49,571 nucleotides of DNA from CAZYSK01 sp964649415 (GTDB taxonomy: Bacteria > Chloroflexota > Anaerolineae > B4-G1). This document shows, piece by piece, positions 13,256 to 22,484 of this stretch. Numbering within the stretch: position 1 is the first letter of the stretch; each line of letters opens with the position of its first letter. The position numbers were made by a program, and so were the translations under genes. The notes under the pieces are model-generated. The model saw nothing but the letters and a program-made list of their open reading frames with translations, did not search any database and was not told where the DNA came from. The stretch lies in NCBI GenBank assembly GCA_964649415.1, contig CAZYSK010000041.1, positions 1 to 49,571 on the forward strand, given 5' to 3'.

Positions 13256-15661
13256 TCACGCCTCTACCGAGGCCGCCTCATCCTGCACTGCATCATGGAC
13301 CCGGGGCAGACTGCTGATCTCGAACTCCTCCTCGCACGCGATGCATTTGGCCCATCCCTTGCGGGCTTCCGTCAACAGCCCTCCGCACTCAGGGCAAGGC
13401 TGCGGCAGAGGGCGCTTCCACAGGGCGAAGTTGCAAGAATCGGGGTTGTCGGCGTCGTAGTTGGAACAGCCGTAGAACGTGCGACCGCGCCGCGTCTTCT
13501 TCTCAACCAGGTCTCCCCCGCACTCGGGGCACTTGACGCCGGTCTTGACCAGGATCGGTTGGCTGTAGCGGCACTCAGGGAAGTTGCTGCAGCCGATGAA
13601 CTTGCCGAACCGCCCGTACTTGTAGATCAACGGGTGACCACACCGAGGGCACAGTTCTCCCGTTGGATCGTTGCCCATCTGGACAGTGGGCATATTGTCC
13701 CGCGCTTGGTCCAACGTTGTAGAGAACGGCTCATAGAACTCGTGCAAGACCGGCACCCATTCGCGCTCGCCGCTGGCGATGAGATCCAGATCGCTCTCCA
13801 TCTGGGCCGTGAAACCGACGTCAATGTAGTCGGGGAAGTACTCAACGAGCAAGTCGTTGACGACGATCCCCACCTCCGTGGGATGCAGCCTGCCATTGCG
13901 TCGCTCGACGTACCCGCGCTGCTGAATAGTGGATAGGATGGGGGCGTAGGTGCTGGGACGGCCAATGCCGTACTCCTCGAGCGCCCGCACCAGCGTGGCC
14001 TCGCTGTAGCGTGGGGGAGGCTGCGTGAAATGCTGATCCGGCAACAACTGCACCAGGTCGAGCAGTTCGTCCATCTTCAACGCGGGGATCTCCTCCCGTT
14101 TGCGCTCCTCCTCGACCTTGGCGTCCTCGTCCCTCGCCTCCTCGTAAACGGTCAAGAAACCCTTGAAGCGCAGGCTGGAGCCACTGGCGCGAAAGAGATA
14201 CGGCTTCTCGCGCTGGTCTGGAGCACCCGCCAGGATCTCCACGGATATCGTATCGTACACCGCCGGCGACATCTGGCTGGCGACGAAGCGCTTCCAAATC
14301 AGCGAGTACAGCCGGTACTGGCTTCGATCCAGGTACTGCTTGAGGGACTCAGGCGTCCTGAATACGCTGGTGGGGCGAATGGCCTCGTGAGCTTCCTCGG
14401 CCCGCTTGGCCCGCGTCTTGTAGTGCGGCGGTTCCGGTGGCGCATACTCCTCGCCGTACTTCCCCAGGATGAACTGCTTTGCCTCCGCCTGCGCCTGCTC
14501 GGCCACGTTGGTGCTATCCGTACGCATGTAGGTGATCAGACCGACCGGCCCATCCCCCAGGTCCATCCCTTCGTACAATTGCTGGGCGAAGCGCATCGTG
14601 CGCCGGGCCGTGAACCCGAGCCTCCGCGAGGCCTCCTGCTGCATCGTGCTGGTGGTGAACGGGGCAGCCGGCCTGCGGCGACGCTGTCCCTCTTTGACTT
14701 TCGTCACCGTATAGATAGCCTGCTCCAGTTCGTCCAGGACGGTCTGGACCTCGGCCTGGCTGTGAAGCTCTGGCTCCTCCCCGCGAATTCGATGCAGCCT
14801 GGCGATGAAACTACGCCGATCATCGAGCGCTGCATCACACTCCGGCTCCTGTTTCGCCAACTCGGCCTCGACGGACCAGTACTCGAGCGGCACAAAGGCC
14901 TCGATTTGCCGCTCCCGTTCGACCACCAGCCGCACGGCCACCGACTGCACCCGGCCGGCAGAGAGTCCCCGCCGTCCCATCTTGTCCCGCAACAGTGGAC
15001 TAAGCGTGTAGCCGACGAGACGGTCCAGAATACGCCGGGCTTGCTGCGCCTCCACCCGATCCATGTCGATCTCGCGCGGGTGGGCAAATGCATGCTCGAT
15101 GGCGTCACGGGTGATCTCGTGGAACTCAACCCGATGCACCTTCCGCAACCCGATGACCGACCTGAGCGCCTCCAGCAGATGCCAGGAGATGGCCTCGCCC
15201 TCCCGATCCGGGTCAGTTGCCAAATAGATCTCGGACGAGTTCCTCACGTCCGCCCGCAGCTCCCGCACCACGTCCTTCCGCTTGGACGGGACGATGTAGT
15301 GGGGCCGGAAATCGTCCTCGATATCCACACCCATGCGGTTGGACGGCAGATCCCGCACGTGCCCCACGGATGCGCGCACCGTGTACTTCTTCCCCAGGAA
15401 GCGGCCGACCGTGCGTGCCTTGGCCGGCGACTCCACCACCACCATCTTGGGTCTCTTGGCCAGACCAGGCTTGGCCTTCGACACAACCATGTGCTCCTCG
15501 GGATCAAGCTCTTCGTGAGCCGGAGTACGGCCCATCCTGAACATCTTGGTACCGCAGACGGGACACGTCCCCCGAGTAGCCGGTGTACCATTGCTGGTGA
15601 ACACCGCTTCGGGATCTTGCATCTCGCGCTTGGTCCTACACTTCATACAATAAGCCTGCAT
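13256..15661 (-). CDS. topA: DNA topoisomerase I with extra N-terminal zinc ribbon
   Basis: An 801-residue type IA topoisomerase relaxing negative supercoils. Start chosen at ATG 15661 (GAGG upstream). Residues 1-45 form an additional zinc ribbon (YCMKC...CPVCG, DUF5679-like). The Toprim domain follows (VVVESPAKARTVG, ATDPDREGEA), then the catalytic Tyr at about residue 378 (GLITYMRTDST). The C-terminus holds three Cys-rich zinc modules starting CPRCG, CPECG and CPECG, the third lacking the long loop of the first two. It follows manC after a short gap with a hairpin and precedes xerC by one base. Confidence 0.93.
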   Translation of the reverse strand: MQAYCMKCRTKREMQDPEAVFTSNGTPATRGTCPVCGTKMFRMGRTPAHEELDPEEHMVVSKAKPGLAKRPKMVVVESPAKARTVGRFLGKKYTVRASVGHVRDLPSNRMGVDIEDDFRPHYIVPSKRKDVVRELRADVRNSSEIYLATDPDREGEAISWHLLEALRSVIGLRKVHRVEFHEITRDAIEHAFAHPREIDMDRVEAQQARRILDRLVGYTLSPLLRDKMGRRGLSAGRVQSVAVRLVVERERQIEAFVPLEYWSVEAELAKQEPECDAALDDRRSFIARLHRIRGEEPELHSQAEVQTVLDELEQAIYTVTKVKEGQRRRRPAAPFTTSTMQQEASRRLGFTARRTMRFAQQLYEGMDLGDGPVGLITYMRTDSTNVAEQAQAEAKQFILGKYGEEYAPPEPPHYKTRAKRAEEAHEAIRPTSVFRTPESLKQYLDRSQYRLYSLIWKRFVASQMSPAVYDTISVEILAGAPDQREKPYLFRASGSSLRFKGFLTVYEEARDEDAKVEEERKREEIPALKMDELLDLVQLLPDQHFTQPPPRYSEATLVRALEEYGIGRPSTYAPILSTIQQRGYVERRNGRLHPTEVGIVVNDLLVEYFPDYIDVGFTAQMESDLDLIASGEREWVPVLHEFYEPFSTTLDQARDNMPTVQMGNDPTGELCPRCGHPLIYKYGRFGKFIGCSNFPECRYSQPILVKTGVKCPECGGDLVEKKTRRGRTFYGCSNYDADNPDSCNFALWKRPLPQPCPECGGLLTEARKGWAKCIACEEEFEISSLPRVHDAVQDEAASVEA

Positions 15662-15686
15662 ACATACCTCAGAATGCCACATGTAG

Positions 15687-15705
15687 GGGCAGGGTTTCCC
15701 TGCCC
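15687..15705. repeat. short hairpin between manC and topA
   Basis: GGGCAGGG and CCCTGCCC flank TTT, giving a perfect 8-bp stem. No T tract follows, so it may reduce read-through or be an interspersed repeat, not a classical terminator. Confidence 0.55.
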
Positions 15706-15724
15706 TCAGGTTCCTCCCGAACCC

Positions 15725-16798
15725 TCACAGATAGTCCGTATCGCCCCGCGCCCTCAGCTCCTCCACAAGCGTCCGCACCTCTTGCTCGCGCTCCTTCGCG
15801 CAGATCAGCACGGCATCCTCCGTGTCCACGATCACCATGCCCTCCAACCCGACGGTGGCGACGAGGCGCTTCCCACCGAACACCAGCGTGTCGCGCGTGT
15901 CAATCCCCAGATGCGGGCCAACGACGACGTTCCCGTCCGCGTCGGCAGGCAACAGATCGCAGAGACTGGCCCAACTGCCCACGTCCGACCAGCCGATGTC
16001 CACCGGGACAACGGCCACGTCACCGGCTCCCTCCATCACGCCGTAGTCAATCGTCTGCTTGACGACCTGGGGCCAGACACGCTGCAACGTCGCCTCGTAG
16101 CCGGGCGTACCCAACGTCGCCTCAACCTGCGCCAGTTGCACGTAGAACTCCGGCATCTGGCGCTCGAACTCCTCCAGAATGCGGTCCACGCGCCAGACGA
16201 ACATGCCGCTGTTCCACGAATACTCGCCGCTTTCCACCATTCGCAGTGCCGTCTCAAGGCTCGGCTTCTCCGTGAACCGCTCGGCGCGGAAGACCGGAAA
16301 GCCCTCGACCGTGCCCAGGCTCTCCCCCTGCTTGATGTAGCCAAAACCGGTCGAGGGAGATGACGGCTTGATGCCCAGCGTGACCAGGTGGCCCTCCGCC
16401 GCGACCTGGGACGCGGCGGTCAGCACCTGGCGAAATAGTGGCACGTCCGCGATGAAATGGTCGGCGGTGAGCACCGCCATGACCGCGTCCGGATCCTGGC
16501 GGTGCAGGTGCACCGCCCCCAATCCAATGCAGGGAGCCGTACCCCGCCCCTGTGGCTCAACGACGAAATTCCCTGCCGGCAGCTCCGGCAACTGCGTCGC
16601 AAGGGACGCCACGTGCTTGGCACCGGTGACGACGAATATCTGCTCCGGCTGAAACACCGGCGCGATCCGATCCACCGCGATCTCGAACATGGTGCGCTCC
16701 CCGAACAGCTTGAGCGACTGCTTGGGGCGATCTCGCCGGCTCAATGGCCACAGTCGTGTGCCCACTCCTCCGGCCATGATCAACGCGTAGAAAGCCAT
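15725..16798 (-). CDS. manC: mannose-1-phosphate guanylyltransferase
   Basis: A 357-residue nucleotidyltransferase that makes GDP-mannose from GTP and mannose 1-phosphate for surface polysaccharides and glycolipids. The signature YALIMAGGVGTRLWPLSRR at residues 4-22 and the later PKQSLKLFG, TADHFI, FTEKP and NSGMFVWR blocks are those of ManC. It is the single-domain form without the isomerase extension. Upstream of topA in the same direction. Confidence 0.9.
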   Translation of the reverse strand: MAFYALIMAGGVGTRLWPLSRRDRPKQSLKLFGERTMFEIAVDRIAPVFQPEQIFVVTGAKHVASLATQLPELPAGNFVVEPQGRGTAPCIGLGAVHLHRQDPDAVMAVLTADHFIADVPLFRQVLTAASQVAAEGHLVTLGIKPSSPSTGFGYIKQGESLGTVEGFPVFRAERFTEKPSLETALRMVESGEYSWNSGMFVWRVDRILEEFERQMPEFYVQLAQVEATLGTPGYEATLQRVWPQVVKQTIDYGVMEGAGDVAVVPVDIGWSDVGSWASLCDLLPADADGNVVVGPHLGIDTRDTLVFGGKRLVATVGLEGMVIVDTEDAVLICAKEREQEVRTLVEELRARGDTDYL

Positions 16799-16871
16799 CT
16801 CGCACTCCTTGCTCCGTCAAGAAACCGGGGGCTTCCCGAGCGACCTGGTTTCTGAGCAGATTCTCGCTCCA

Positions 16872-17993
16872 TCAGTCCACGACATATACTGCACCAGGCT
16901 CACGGGCCACGACGTACTTCATACCACCCACCTGGCGCACCATTCCCTTGAGTTCCATCAGCGCCAGCGTGCTGGTCACCTGGGCGATAGGCAGCCCTAC
17001 TTGCTGCCGCAGGTCGTCCACGTGAGTTGGCTCAGCCGAGAGATGCGACAACAACGACGCCTCGGTCTCATCGGCAGGCAGCACCTGACGCGCTTCCGTC
17101 TGCTCGGCCACCATGGTCAGGTTCAGCTCCTCCAGGATGTCCTCCGGCCTCAGAACCGCTTTAGCCCCCTCCTGGATGAGCATGTTGGTGCCTGCGCTGT
17201 TACGGGACAGGATCGAACCGGGCACCGAGAAGACGTCACGCCCCTGCTCTGCCGCGTACGTGGCGGTGATCAGCGCGCCGCTCCGCTGCCCCGCCTCGGT
17301 GACGAGCACACCCAGGCTCAACCCGCTGATGATGCGATTGCGGGGCGGGAAGTTGCTCCCCTCGGGCTCCGTCCCCATGGGGTAGTCGCTCACCACGGCC
17401 CCATGCGCCATAATCTCTTGGGCCAGCGTGCGGTGCTCCGGCGGGTAGATGCGGTCAACGCCGCAGCCCAACACGGCGATTGTGCGCCCCCCGGCCGTCA
17501 GCGCCATCCGGTGCGCCTCCCCGTCAATCCCCCGCGCCAAGCCACTGACGACGGTGATGCCGCTGCGGGCCAGTGCCCCGGTCAGCCGGCGGGTCACCTC
17601 CCGCCCATAGGAAGTCGCCCGCCGGGTCCCGACGACGGCAACCGCCCAGACATCCGCCTCTGTGAGTGTGCCCCTGACATAGAGCACCGGCGGCGCATCA
17701 GAGATCTCGCGCAGCAGGCGCGGGTATCCCGGACTTTCCCACGTGAGCACCCGCGCGTCAAGGGCGGCGACTTTCTCTACTTCTCGATCCAGATCACACG
17801 TGGCGCGGGTCTTCAACAGATTCCCCAGCGAGCGACGATCCAGCCCTGCGCTCCGCAACCCATCGGCTGGGGCATGCCAGGCCCGCTCCACGCTCCCGAA
17901 ATAGTCAATCAGCGCCCGCAGCCGTGTCGGGCCGATACCGCGCACGATATTGAAGCCAACCCAGTACTTCAGAGACGGGCCCACCGTGTTCAT
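16872..17993 (-). CDS. dprA: DNA-processing protein DprA
   Basis: A 373-residue DprA/Smf protein, which protects incoming single-stranded DNA and loads RecA during natural transformation. An N-terminal helix-hairpin-helix/SAM-like part (RGIGPTRLRALI) is followed by the Rossmann domain with VAVVGTRRATSYG, VVSGLARGIDGEAHR, LGCGVDRIYPPEH and FPPRNRIISGLS. The C-terminal 60 residues form the DprA winged helix. The ATG overlaps the rimM stop (ATGA), so it is the last gene of the ffh-rpsP-khpA-rimM cluster. Confidence 0.93.
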   Translation of the reverse strand: MNTVGPSLKYWVGFNIVRGIGPTRLRALIDYFGSVERAWHAPADGLRSAGLDRRSLGNLLKTRATCDLDREVEKVAALDARVLTWESPGYPRLLREISDAPPVLYVRGTLTEADVWAVAVVGTRRATSYGREVTRRLTGALARSGITVVSGLARGIDGEAHRMALTAGGRTIAVLGCGVDRIYPPEHRTLAQEIMAHGAVVSDYPMGTEPEGSNFPPRNRIISGLSLGVLVTEAGQRSGALITATYAAEQGRDVFSVPGSILSRNSAGTNMLIQEGAKAVLRPEDILEELNLTMVAEQTEARQVLPADETEASLLSHLSAEPTHVDDLRQQVGLPIAQVTSTLALMELKGMVRQVGGMKYVVAREPGAVYVVD

Positions 17994-18577
17994 CCCGCAT
18001 CCTCCAGCATGCCTGGCAACGGATGTATCACCATCCGCTCCGCATCCAGGTCGAGTTCGAGCACAACGTCCGCCACAGCCGGGAGGAGCACCTCGCCTCT
18101 CGGTCCACGCACGACATAGACATCGTTGGCACCGGTCTTCAACACTTCAGCGATCTGGCCCAGCCATTCGCCGTCCGCCGTCTCAACCCGAACACCGATG
18201 AGCTGATAGTGATAGTACTCTCCCTCCTCCAGCGGCACGGCGTCTTCGATGGGTATCTGCACCAGCAAGCCCCGCAACTCCTCAGCGGCGTTTCGATCAT
18301 CACACCCGCGCAGTTTCAACAGCAGCACGTCCCGATGCCAACGCAGATTCTCGACGGAATAGCGCCGCGCCAACTCGGGAGACTCTGGCCGGGCCAGGTA
18401 GAAATCCGTGTGCTCGCCCAGTCGCTCAGGGAAATCCGTGACGACTCCGACGCGCACCTCACCCCGTATGCCGTGCGGCCGCAGTATTCGACCGACCGCT
18501 AAATAGCGAGGCTCAGGCGAGCGCGCTCCCCCTGAGCCCTTATCACCTACACTATCGTGTTGTACCACAGCCCTCAT
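17990..18577 (-). CDS. rimM: ribosome maturation factor RimM
   Basis: A 195-residue RimM, needed for 16S rRNA 3'-major-domain maturation through binding of ribosomal protein S19. The N-terminal beta-barrel begins LAVGRILRPHGIRGEVRV and the PRC-barrel half contains EGEYYHYQLIGVRVETADG and VLLPAVADVVLELDLD. About 20 non-conserved residues precede the barrel; a later start cannot be excluded. It follows khpA by six bases and overlaps dprA. The usual next gene trmD is not here. Confidence 0.9.
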   Translation of the reverse strand: MRAVVQHDSVGDKGSGGARSPEPRYLAVGRILRPHGIRGEVRVGVVTDFPERLGEHTDFYLARPESPELARRYSVENLRWHRDVLLLKLRGCDDRNAAEELRGLLVQIPIEDAVPLEEGEYYHYQLIGVRVETADGEWLGQIAEVLKTGANDVYVVRGPRGEVLLPAVADVVLELDLDAERMVIHPLPGMLEDAG

Positions 18578-18583
18578 CGGCGA

Positions 18584-18820
18584 CTAGACGATCTCGAGGT
18601 TGACCCGTTTCCCCTGCTTGGCAGCCAGCACCCGGACGAGCGTGCGCATGGCATTCGCCGTACGCCCACCCTTGCCGATGACGCGCCCCATATCTTCCGG
18701 GCCAACCCGCAACTCCAGGATCACCGAGGTCTCGCCTTCGATCTCCGAGACGTGTACCTGAGACGGATCATCCACCAGCGATTTGGCGATGAACTCCACT
18801 AGTTCCTTCATCGAAGCCAT
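18584..18820 (-). CDS. khpA: KH-domain RNA-binding protein KhpA
   Basis: A 78-residue single KH-domain protein. The GxxG loop appears in MGRVIGKGGRTANAMRTL, and length and start (MKELVEFIAKSLVD) match KhpA/YlqC. It binds RNA, often with KhpB, and influences cell elongation and translation in other bacteria. Placed between rpsP and rimM as in many genomes. Confidence 0.92.
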   Translation of the reverse strand: MASMKELVEFIAKSLVDDPSQVHVSEIEGETSVILELRVGPEDMGRVIGKGGRTANAMRTLVRVLAAKQGKRVNLEIV

Positions 18821-18914
18821 TGTTGCTCCTCCTTCCCGAGGTAGTTGATGCGGAAACTAAGGACGGTATGAAGATGCAGTAGGGGAGCAGAACTCCACCG
18901 CGATCAGGAGTGGG

Positions 18915-19382
18915 CTATGCCTCGTCCGTACTGGCCTCCTCACCTTCTTCCAGCGCCTCCGCGACATCCGTTTCAGACGCCACAGCTTCTGGCTCTGCAG
19001 TTGGCTCTGCCGCTTCAGGCGCTTCAGGCGCTTCCGAGTCCCGACGGGTCTTGGGGCTTATTTCCGGCATTGCCCGGGCTGCTTCCTCTGCCTCAGCTAC
19101 CAGTGCGTCCAGGGATTCCCCTTGCTTAAGCCGCTCAAGGCGGGCCATAGTGCCCTGCTTCTTGAGCAACCTGGCCACTGGCTCAGTCGGCTGCGCCCCG
19201 ACGCTCAGCCAATACAGTGCTCGGTCTTCCTTGATCTCCACCGTCTCTGGCTCCGTGCGTGGATTGTAGAAGCCGATGATCTCAATGAAACGTCCGTCGC
19301 GGGGCGCCCGCGAATCGGATACCACGACCCGGTAGCTGGGTTGCTTCTTGGCGCCTACACGGCGCAATCGGATCTTAACCAT
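18915..19382 (-). CDS. rpsP: 30S ribosomal protein S16 with long acidic tail
   Basis: A 155-residue S16. The first 85 residues are the conserved domain (MVKIRLRRVGAKKQPSYRVV, then GFYNPR and ALYWLSVGAQPTEPV). The remaining 70 residues are an Ala/Glu/Pro-rich acidic extension with repeated APEAPEA words, absent from typical S16 proteins of about 80-90 residues. Start ATG 19382 has GGAGGA upstream. Between ffh and khpA. Confidence 0.93.
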   Translation of the reverse strand: MVKIRLRRVGAKKQPSYRVVVSDSRAPRDGRFIEIIGFYNPRTEPETVEIKEDRALYWLSVGAQPTEPVARLLKKQGTMARLERLKQGESLDALVAEAEEAARAMPEISPKTRRDSEAPEAPEAAEPTAEPEAVASETDVAEALEEGEEASTDEA

Positions 19383-19469
19383 ATTCCTCCTGTCATCACA
19401 TGTCAAGACTGAAAATCAGTGGCCCGTAGGCCTTGACGTCAAGCCATCGGAGCATTCGCCCCCGCTGGT

Positions 19470-20798
19470 CTACCCAAACATACGCGTCAAGCCGCGAAGG
19501 TTTCCTCCTCCCTTCCCCAGTTGTTTCATCATGCGCTGCATCTGGCGGAACTGGTTCAACAGCGCGTTTACCTCCTGAACCGTCGTACCGCTGCCACGCG
19601 CGATGCGCCTCTTGCGGCTGGCGTTGATGATACGCAGGTTGTGCCGTTCCTGCGGCGTCATCGAAAGGATCATAGCCTCTATGTGCTTGAATTCCCGATC
19701 AGTGACCTCAGGGCTCACACCCCGGGCCATCTTGCCCAGCCCGGGCATCATATCGAGAATCTGGCTCAGAGGCCCCATCTGACGGATCTGCTGCAACTGT
19801 CCCAAGAAATCCTCCAGGTCGAAGCTGGCTTCACGCAACTTGCGCTCCAGCTGCTCCGCCTGGCCCTGATCAAAGGCCGCCTCCGCCCGCTCAATGAGCG
19901 TCAGCACGTCCCCCATCCCCAGGATACGGGAGGCCAAGCGGTCGGGGTGAAATACCTCCAGCGCATCGGTCTTCTCACCCGTGCCCAGGAACTTGATCGC
20001 CACGCCGGTGACAGCCCGCATGCTGATGGCCGCCCCGCCTCGAGCGTCACCATCCACCTTCGACAAGATCAATCCGGTCAGGCCAATGCGCTGGTGAAAG
20101 CCAGACGCGATACCCACCGACTCCTGCCCTGTCATCGCATCCGCCACCAGAAGCGTCTCGACCGGATGCACCGCCCCCTTGACCGCTTCCAATTCGTCCA
20201 TCATGCTCTCGTCAATCTGAATCCGGCCAGCGGTATCCAGAATGACGGTGTCGCAGCCGCGACGGCGCGCCTCCCGAACCCCGTTGGCACAGATCCGGGG
20301 AGGGGACACGCGCTGATGCTCACTATGGACCGGCAGCTCCAGTTGGCGGCCCAACACCTCCAGTTGCGTTATGGCGGCCGGACGGTAGGTGTCGCCAGCC
20401 ACCATCAACGGCAGGTGACCGCTCTGCTTGAGATGCTGCGCCAGCTTTGCCGCAGTGGTCGTCTTGCCCGAACCCTGCAGCCCGACGAGCATGATCACGT
20501 GGGGCGCGGTCCCTTTCAGTTCCAGCCGTCCTGGCTCGCCCAGCGTATCAATCAGCTCTTCGTGAACGATCTTGATCACCTGCTGGGCCGGACTGAGGCT
20601 TGCGGTAACTTCAGCGCCCACAGCTCGCTCGCGTATGCGGCGGATGAAATCCTTGACTACCTTGTAATGTACGTCGGCCTCCAGCAGAGCCAAGCGGATC
20701 TCCCGCAGCACCTCATCAACGTCGGCCTCCCGCAGGACGCCACGCTTGCTTAAGCGCCGAAAGACAGCTTGTAGCTTGTCGGTCAGATTCTCGAACAT
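19470..20798 (-). CDS. ffh: signal recognition particle protein Ffh (SRP54)
   Basis: A 442-residue SRP GTPase that binds signal sequences through SRP RNA and docks nascent chains to FtsY at the membrane. The N domain begins MFENLTDKLQAVFRRL. The G domain has MLVGLQGSGKTTTAAKLA (G1), DTAGR (G3) and SKVDGDARGG (G4/G5). The Met-rich M domain ends RQMQRMMKQLGKGGG. ATG at 20798 is preferred (GGAG four bases upstream). Head of the minus-strand ribosomal/secretion cluster, with its own promoter. Confidence 0.95.
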   Translation of the reverse strand: MFENLTDKLQAVFRRLSKRGVLREADVDEVLREIRLALLEADVHYKVVKDFIRRIRERAVGAEVTASLSPAQQVIKIVHEELIDTLGEPGRLELKGTAPHVIMLVGLQGSGKTTTAAKLAQHLKQSGHLPLMVAGDTYRPAAITQLEVLGRQLELPVHSEHQRVSPPRICANGVREARRRGCDTVILDTAGRIQIDESMMDELEAVKGAVHPVETLLVADAMTGQESVGIASGFHQRIGLTGLILSKVDGDARGGAAISMRAVTGVAIKFLGTGEKTDALEVFHPDRLASRILGMGDVLTLIERAEAAFDQGQAEQLERKLREASFDLEDFLGQLQQIRQMGPLSQILDMMPGLGKMARGVSPEVTDREFKHIEAMILSMTPQERHNLRIINASRKRRIARGSGTTVQEVNALLNQFRQMQRMMKQLGKGGGNLRGLTRMFG

Positions 20799-20846
20799 CA
20801 AACTCCGGCTGGCAACGGCCTGGACAGTCGTTCGCTATGTAAAGCG

Positions 20847-20875
20847 ATTGTAAAGGAAAAGCCCCGTTTCGTCAA
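20847..20875 (-). promoter_or_regulatory. ffh promoter
   Basis: Minus-strand TTGACG (20875-20870) and TACAAT (20852-20847), 17-bp spacer, about 45 bases before the ffh start. Confidence 0.65.
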
Positions 20876-20956
20876 GTTTTCTGGCGCTCGCCTTCTCCGA
20901 GGCAGACAGGGCTTGACAGGGCGGGAGACACCTCCCACGATCTCCCAACTGCATGC

Positions 20957-20985
20957 TTGACAAGCTCACCCGCGCATGGTACAAT
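20957..20985 (+). promoter_or_regulatory. zur-znu operon promoter
   Basis: TTGACA at 20957-20962 and TACAAT at 20980-20985 with a 17-bp spacer. Transcription would start near 20992, about 85 bases before the zur ATG. Confidence 0.72.
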
Positions 20986-20990
20986 CTTAT

Positions 20991-21005
20991 TGAAAGTATT
21001 TTTCA
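20991..21005. promoter_or_regulatory. candidate Zur operator
   Basis: TGAAA-GTATT-TTTCA is a 15-bp inverted repeat exactly at the predicted start site of the zur operon. AT-rich dyads of this size are typical Fur-family targets, so autoregulation by the first gene product is likely. Confidence 0.5.
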
Positions 21006-21077
21006 CTAAGAAGCTCGAAGGGCAGAGCCTCAGTGCGTTGTCGCTTGGTTCTGGCTCTGCCGGGTCAGAGGACCGCA

Positions 21078-21503
21078 ATGATGGATTGGCGTCAGCGCTT
21101 ATCGGAGGCAGGTTGCCGGGTCACCGCGCCCCGGCGGGCGGTCATGCAGGTGCTGTTGGAATCGGAGATGCCGCTCACGCCCCAGGAAGTCCGCGAGCGT
21201 GCCAGCGCAATCCGCCCCAATCTTGGGCTGGTCACAGTCTATCGCGCGCTAGCGCTTTTCGAGGAATTGGACCTGGTGCGCCGCGTGCACCACAGCAACG
21301 GACGTCACGGCTACGTGGCGACTTTACCAGGGCATCGCCACCACATCGTCTGTCGGAAGTGCGGGCGCGCCGTTGAGTTCCCCGGCTCTGAGGACCTGGA
21401 CGCATTGATCACCCAGGTGGAGCAGAGCACATCGTATCGCGTGGACGATCACTTACTCCAACTGTTCGGTCTCTGCCCCGATTGCCTGGAAGCGGAGGCA
21501 TGA
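21078..21503 (+). CDS. zur: Fur-family metalloregulator, probably Zur
   Basis: A 141-residue Fur-family repressor. The winged-helix part covers residues 1-80 (RVTAPRRAVMQVLLES, LGLVTVYRALALFEELDLV). The sensor motif GHRHHIVCRKCG and the C-terminal CPDC supply the structural CxxC pairs and His ligands. Placed directly ahead of znuA-znuC-znuB, it almost certainly responds to zinc. Start ATG 21078 (or the adjacent ATG 21081). A dyad at the promoter is its probable operator. Confidence 0.9.
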   Translation: MMDWRQRLSEAGCRVTAPRRAVMQVLLESEMPLTPQEVRERASAIRPNLGLVTVYRALALFEELDLVRRVHHSNGRHGYVATLPGHRHHIVCRKCGRAVEFPGSEDLDALITQVEQSTSYRVDDHLLQLFGLCPDCLEAEA

Positions 21504-21572
21504 CCGGGCGTTGTGCGCCTTGCCCCGTCCTGAGAAGCCCTGGCTACAGCTCACACACAAGGGAAGCATTGC

Positions 21573-22484
21573 ATGAACAAGAGACACCATACCCATGTCG
21601 CGCTCGCGGCCGTGCTTGCGGGCACGCTGTTGTTGACCGGTTGCGGCCCCAGCACGCTCCCCGAGCCTGGCGGGAAGACAGAGATCACGGTCAGCATCGT
21701 GCCGCAGAAGTACTTCGTCGAGCGCGTTGGCGGAGACCACGTAGAAGTGAACGTCATGGTGTTGCCCGGGAACAGCCCGGCAACCTACGAGCCCAAGCCG
21801 AAACAGATCGCCTCACTGAGCGAATCGGCCGCGTATTTCAGCATTGGCGTGCCTTTTGAGGACGCGTGGCTCGACAAGATCGCCTCGGCCAACGACAGGA
21901 TGCGGATCGTCGACACAGCCGCAGGCATCGAACGGGTGCCGATCAACGCACATCATAAGGTCGAACTGGGAGGCCGGCCCGAGAGCGAGGCGGAAGGTCG
22001 AGACCCGCACATCTGGCTGTCGCCTTCACTGGTCAAGATTCAGGCCCGAAACATCCACGATGCACTGGTCGAGCTTGACGCCGACAACGAAGCCGACTAC
22101 AATACGAACCTACATACCTTCATCGCCGACATCGACGCCCTGACGGCTGAGATCGAAGAAACCCTGGCAGACATACCCAATCGCAAGTTCATGGTTTTCC
22201 ACCCGGCGTGGGGATACTTCGGGGACGACTTCGAGCTAGAGATGATCCCCATTGAGATCGGCGGCCAGGAGCCCAGCGCGGCAGAGATGGCCGAGCTGGT
22301 TACCAAGGCCCAGGCCGAGGGCATTCGGGTGATCTTCGTACAACCGGAGTTCAGCACGGAGGACGCGGAGACCATCGCCAGCGAGATCGGCGGGACGGTG
22401 CTCCCCATCAGCTCCCTGGCAGACGATTGGCTGAGCAATCTGAGCCAGGTCGCCGAGACCTTCGCTGAGGTATTGGGTCAGTAG
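21573..22484 (+). CDS. znuA: zinc ABC transporter substrate-binding lipoprotein
   Basis: A 303-residue cluster-9 binding protein. Signal peptide with lipobox LLLTGC, then the metal-binding lobes. DPHIWLSP and VFHPAWGYFG carry two expected His ligands. The first ligand site reads GNSPATYEPKP, with Ala where many ZnuA/AdcA proteins have His, so coordination must differ. There is no long His-rich loop; only a short INAHHKVELGG stretch. It captures zinc outside the membrane for ZnuCB. First transporter gene after zur. Confidence 0.88.
   Translation: MNKRHHTHVALAAVLAGTLLLTGCGPSTLPEPGGKTEITVSIVPQKYFVERVGGDHVEVNVMVLPGNSPATYEPKPKQIASLSESAAYFSIGVPFEDAWLDKIASANDRMRIVDTAAGIERVPINAHHKVELGGRPESEAEGRDPHIWLSPSLVKIQARNIHDALVELDADNEADYNTNLHTFIADIDALTAEIEETLADIPNRKFMVFHPAWGYFGDDFELEMIPIEIGGQEPSAAEMAELVTKAQAEGIRVIFVQPEFSTEDAETIASEIGGTVLPISSLADDWLSNLSQVAETFAEVLGQ

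Noticed and set aside
14030..16363. 777-codon plus-strand frame across topA and manC
   Set aside because: It is the opposite-strand shadow of two well-identified genes in GC-rich DNA, without motifs.
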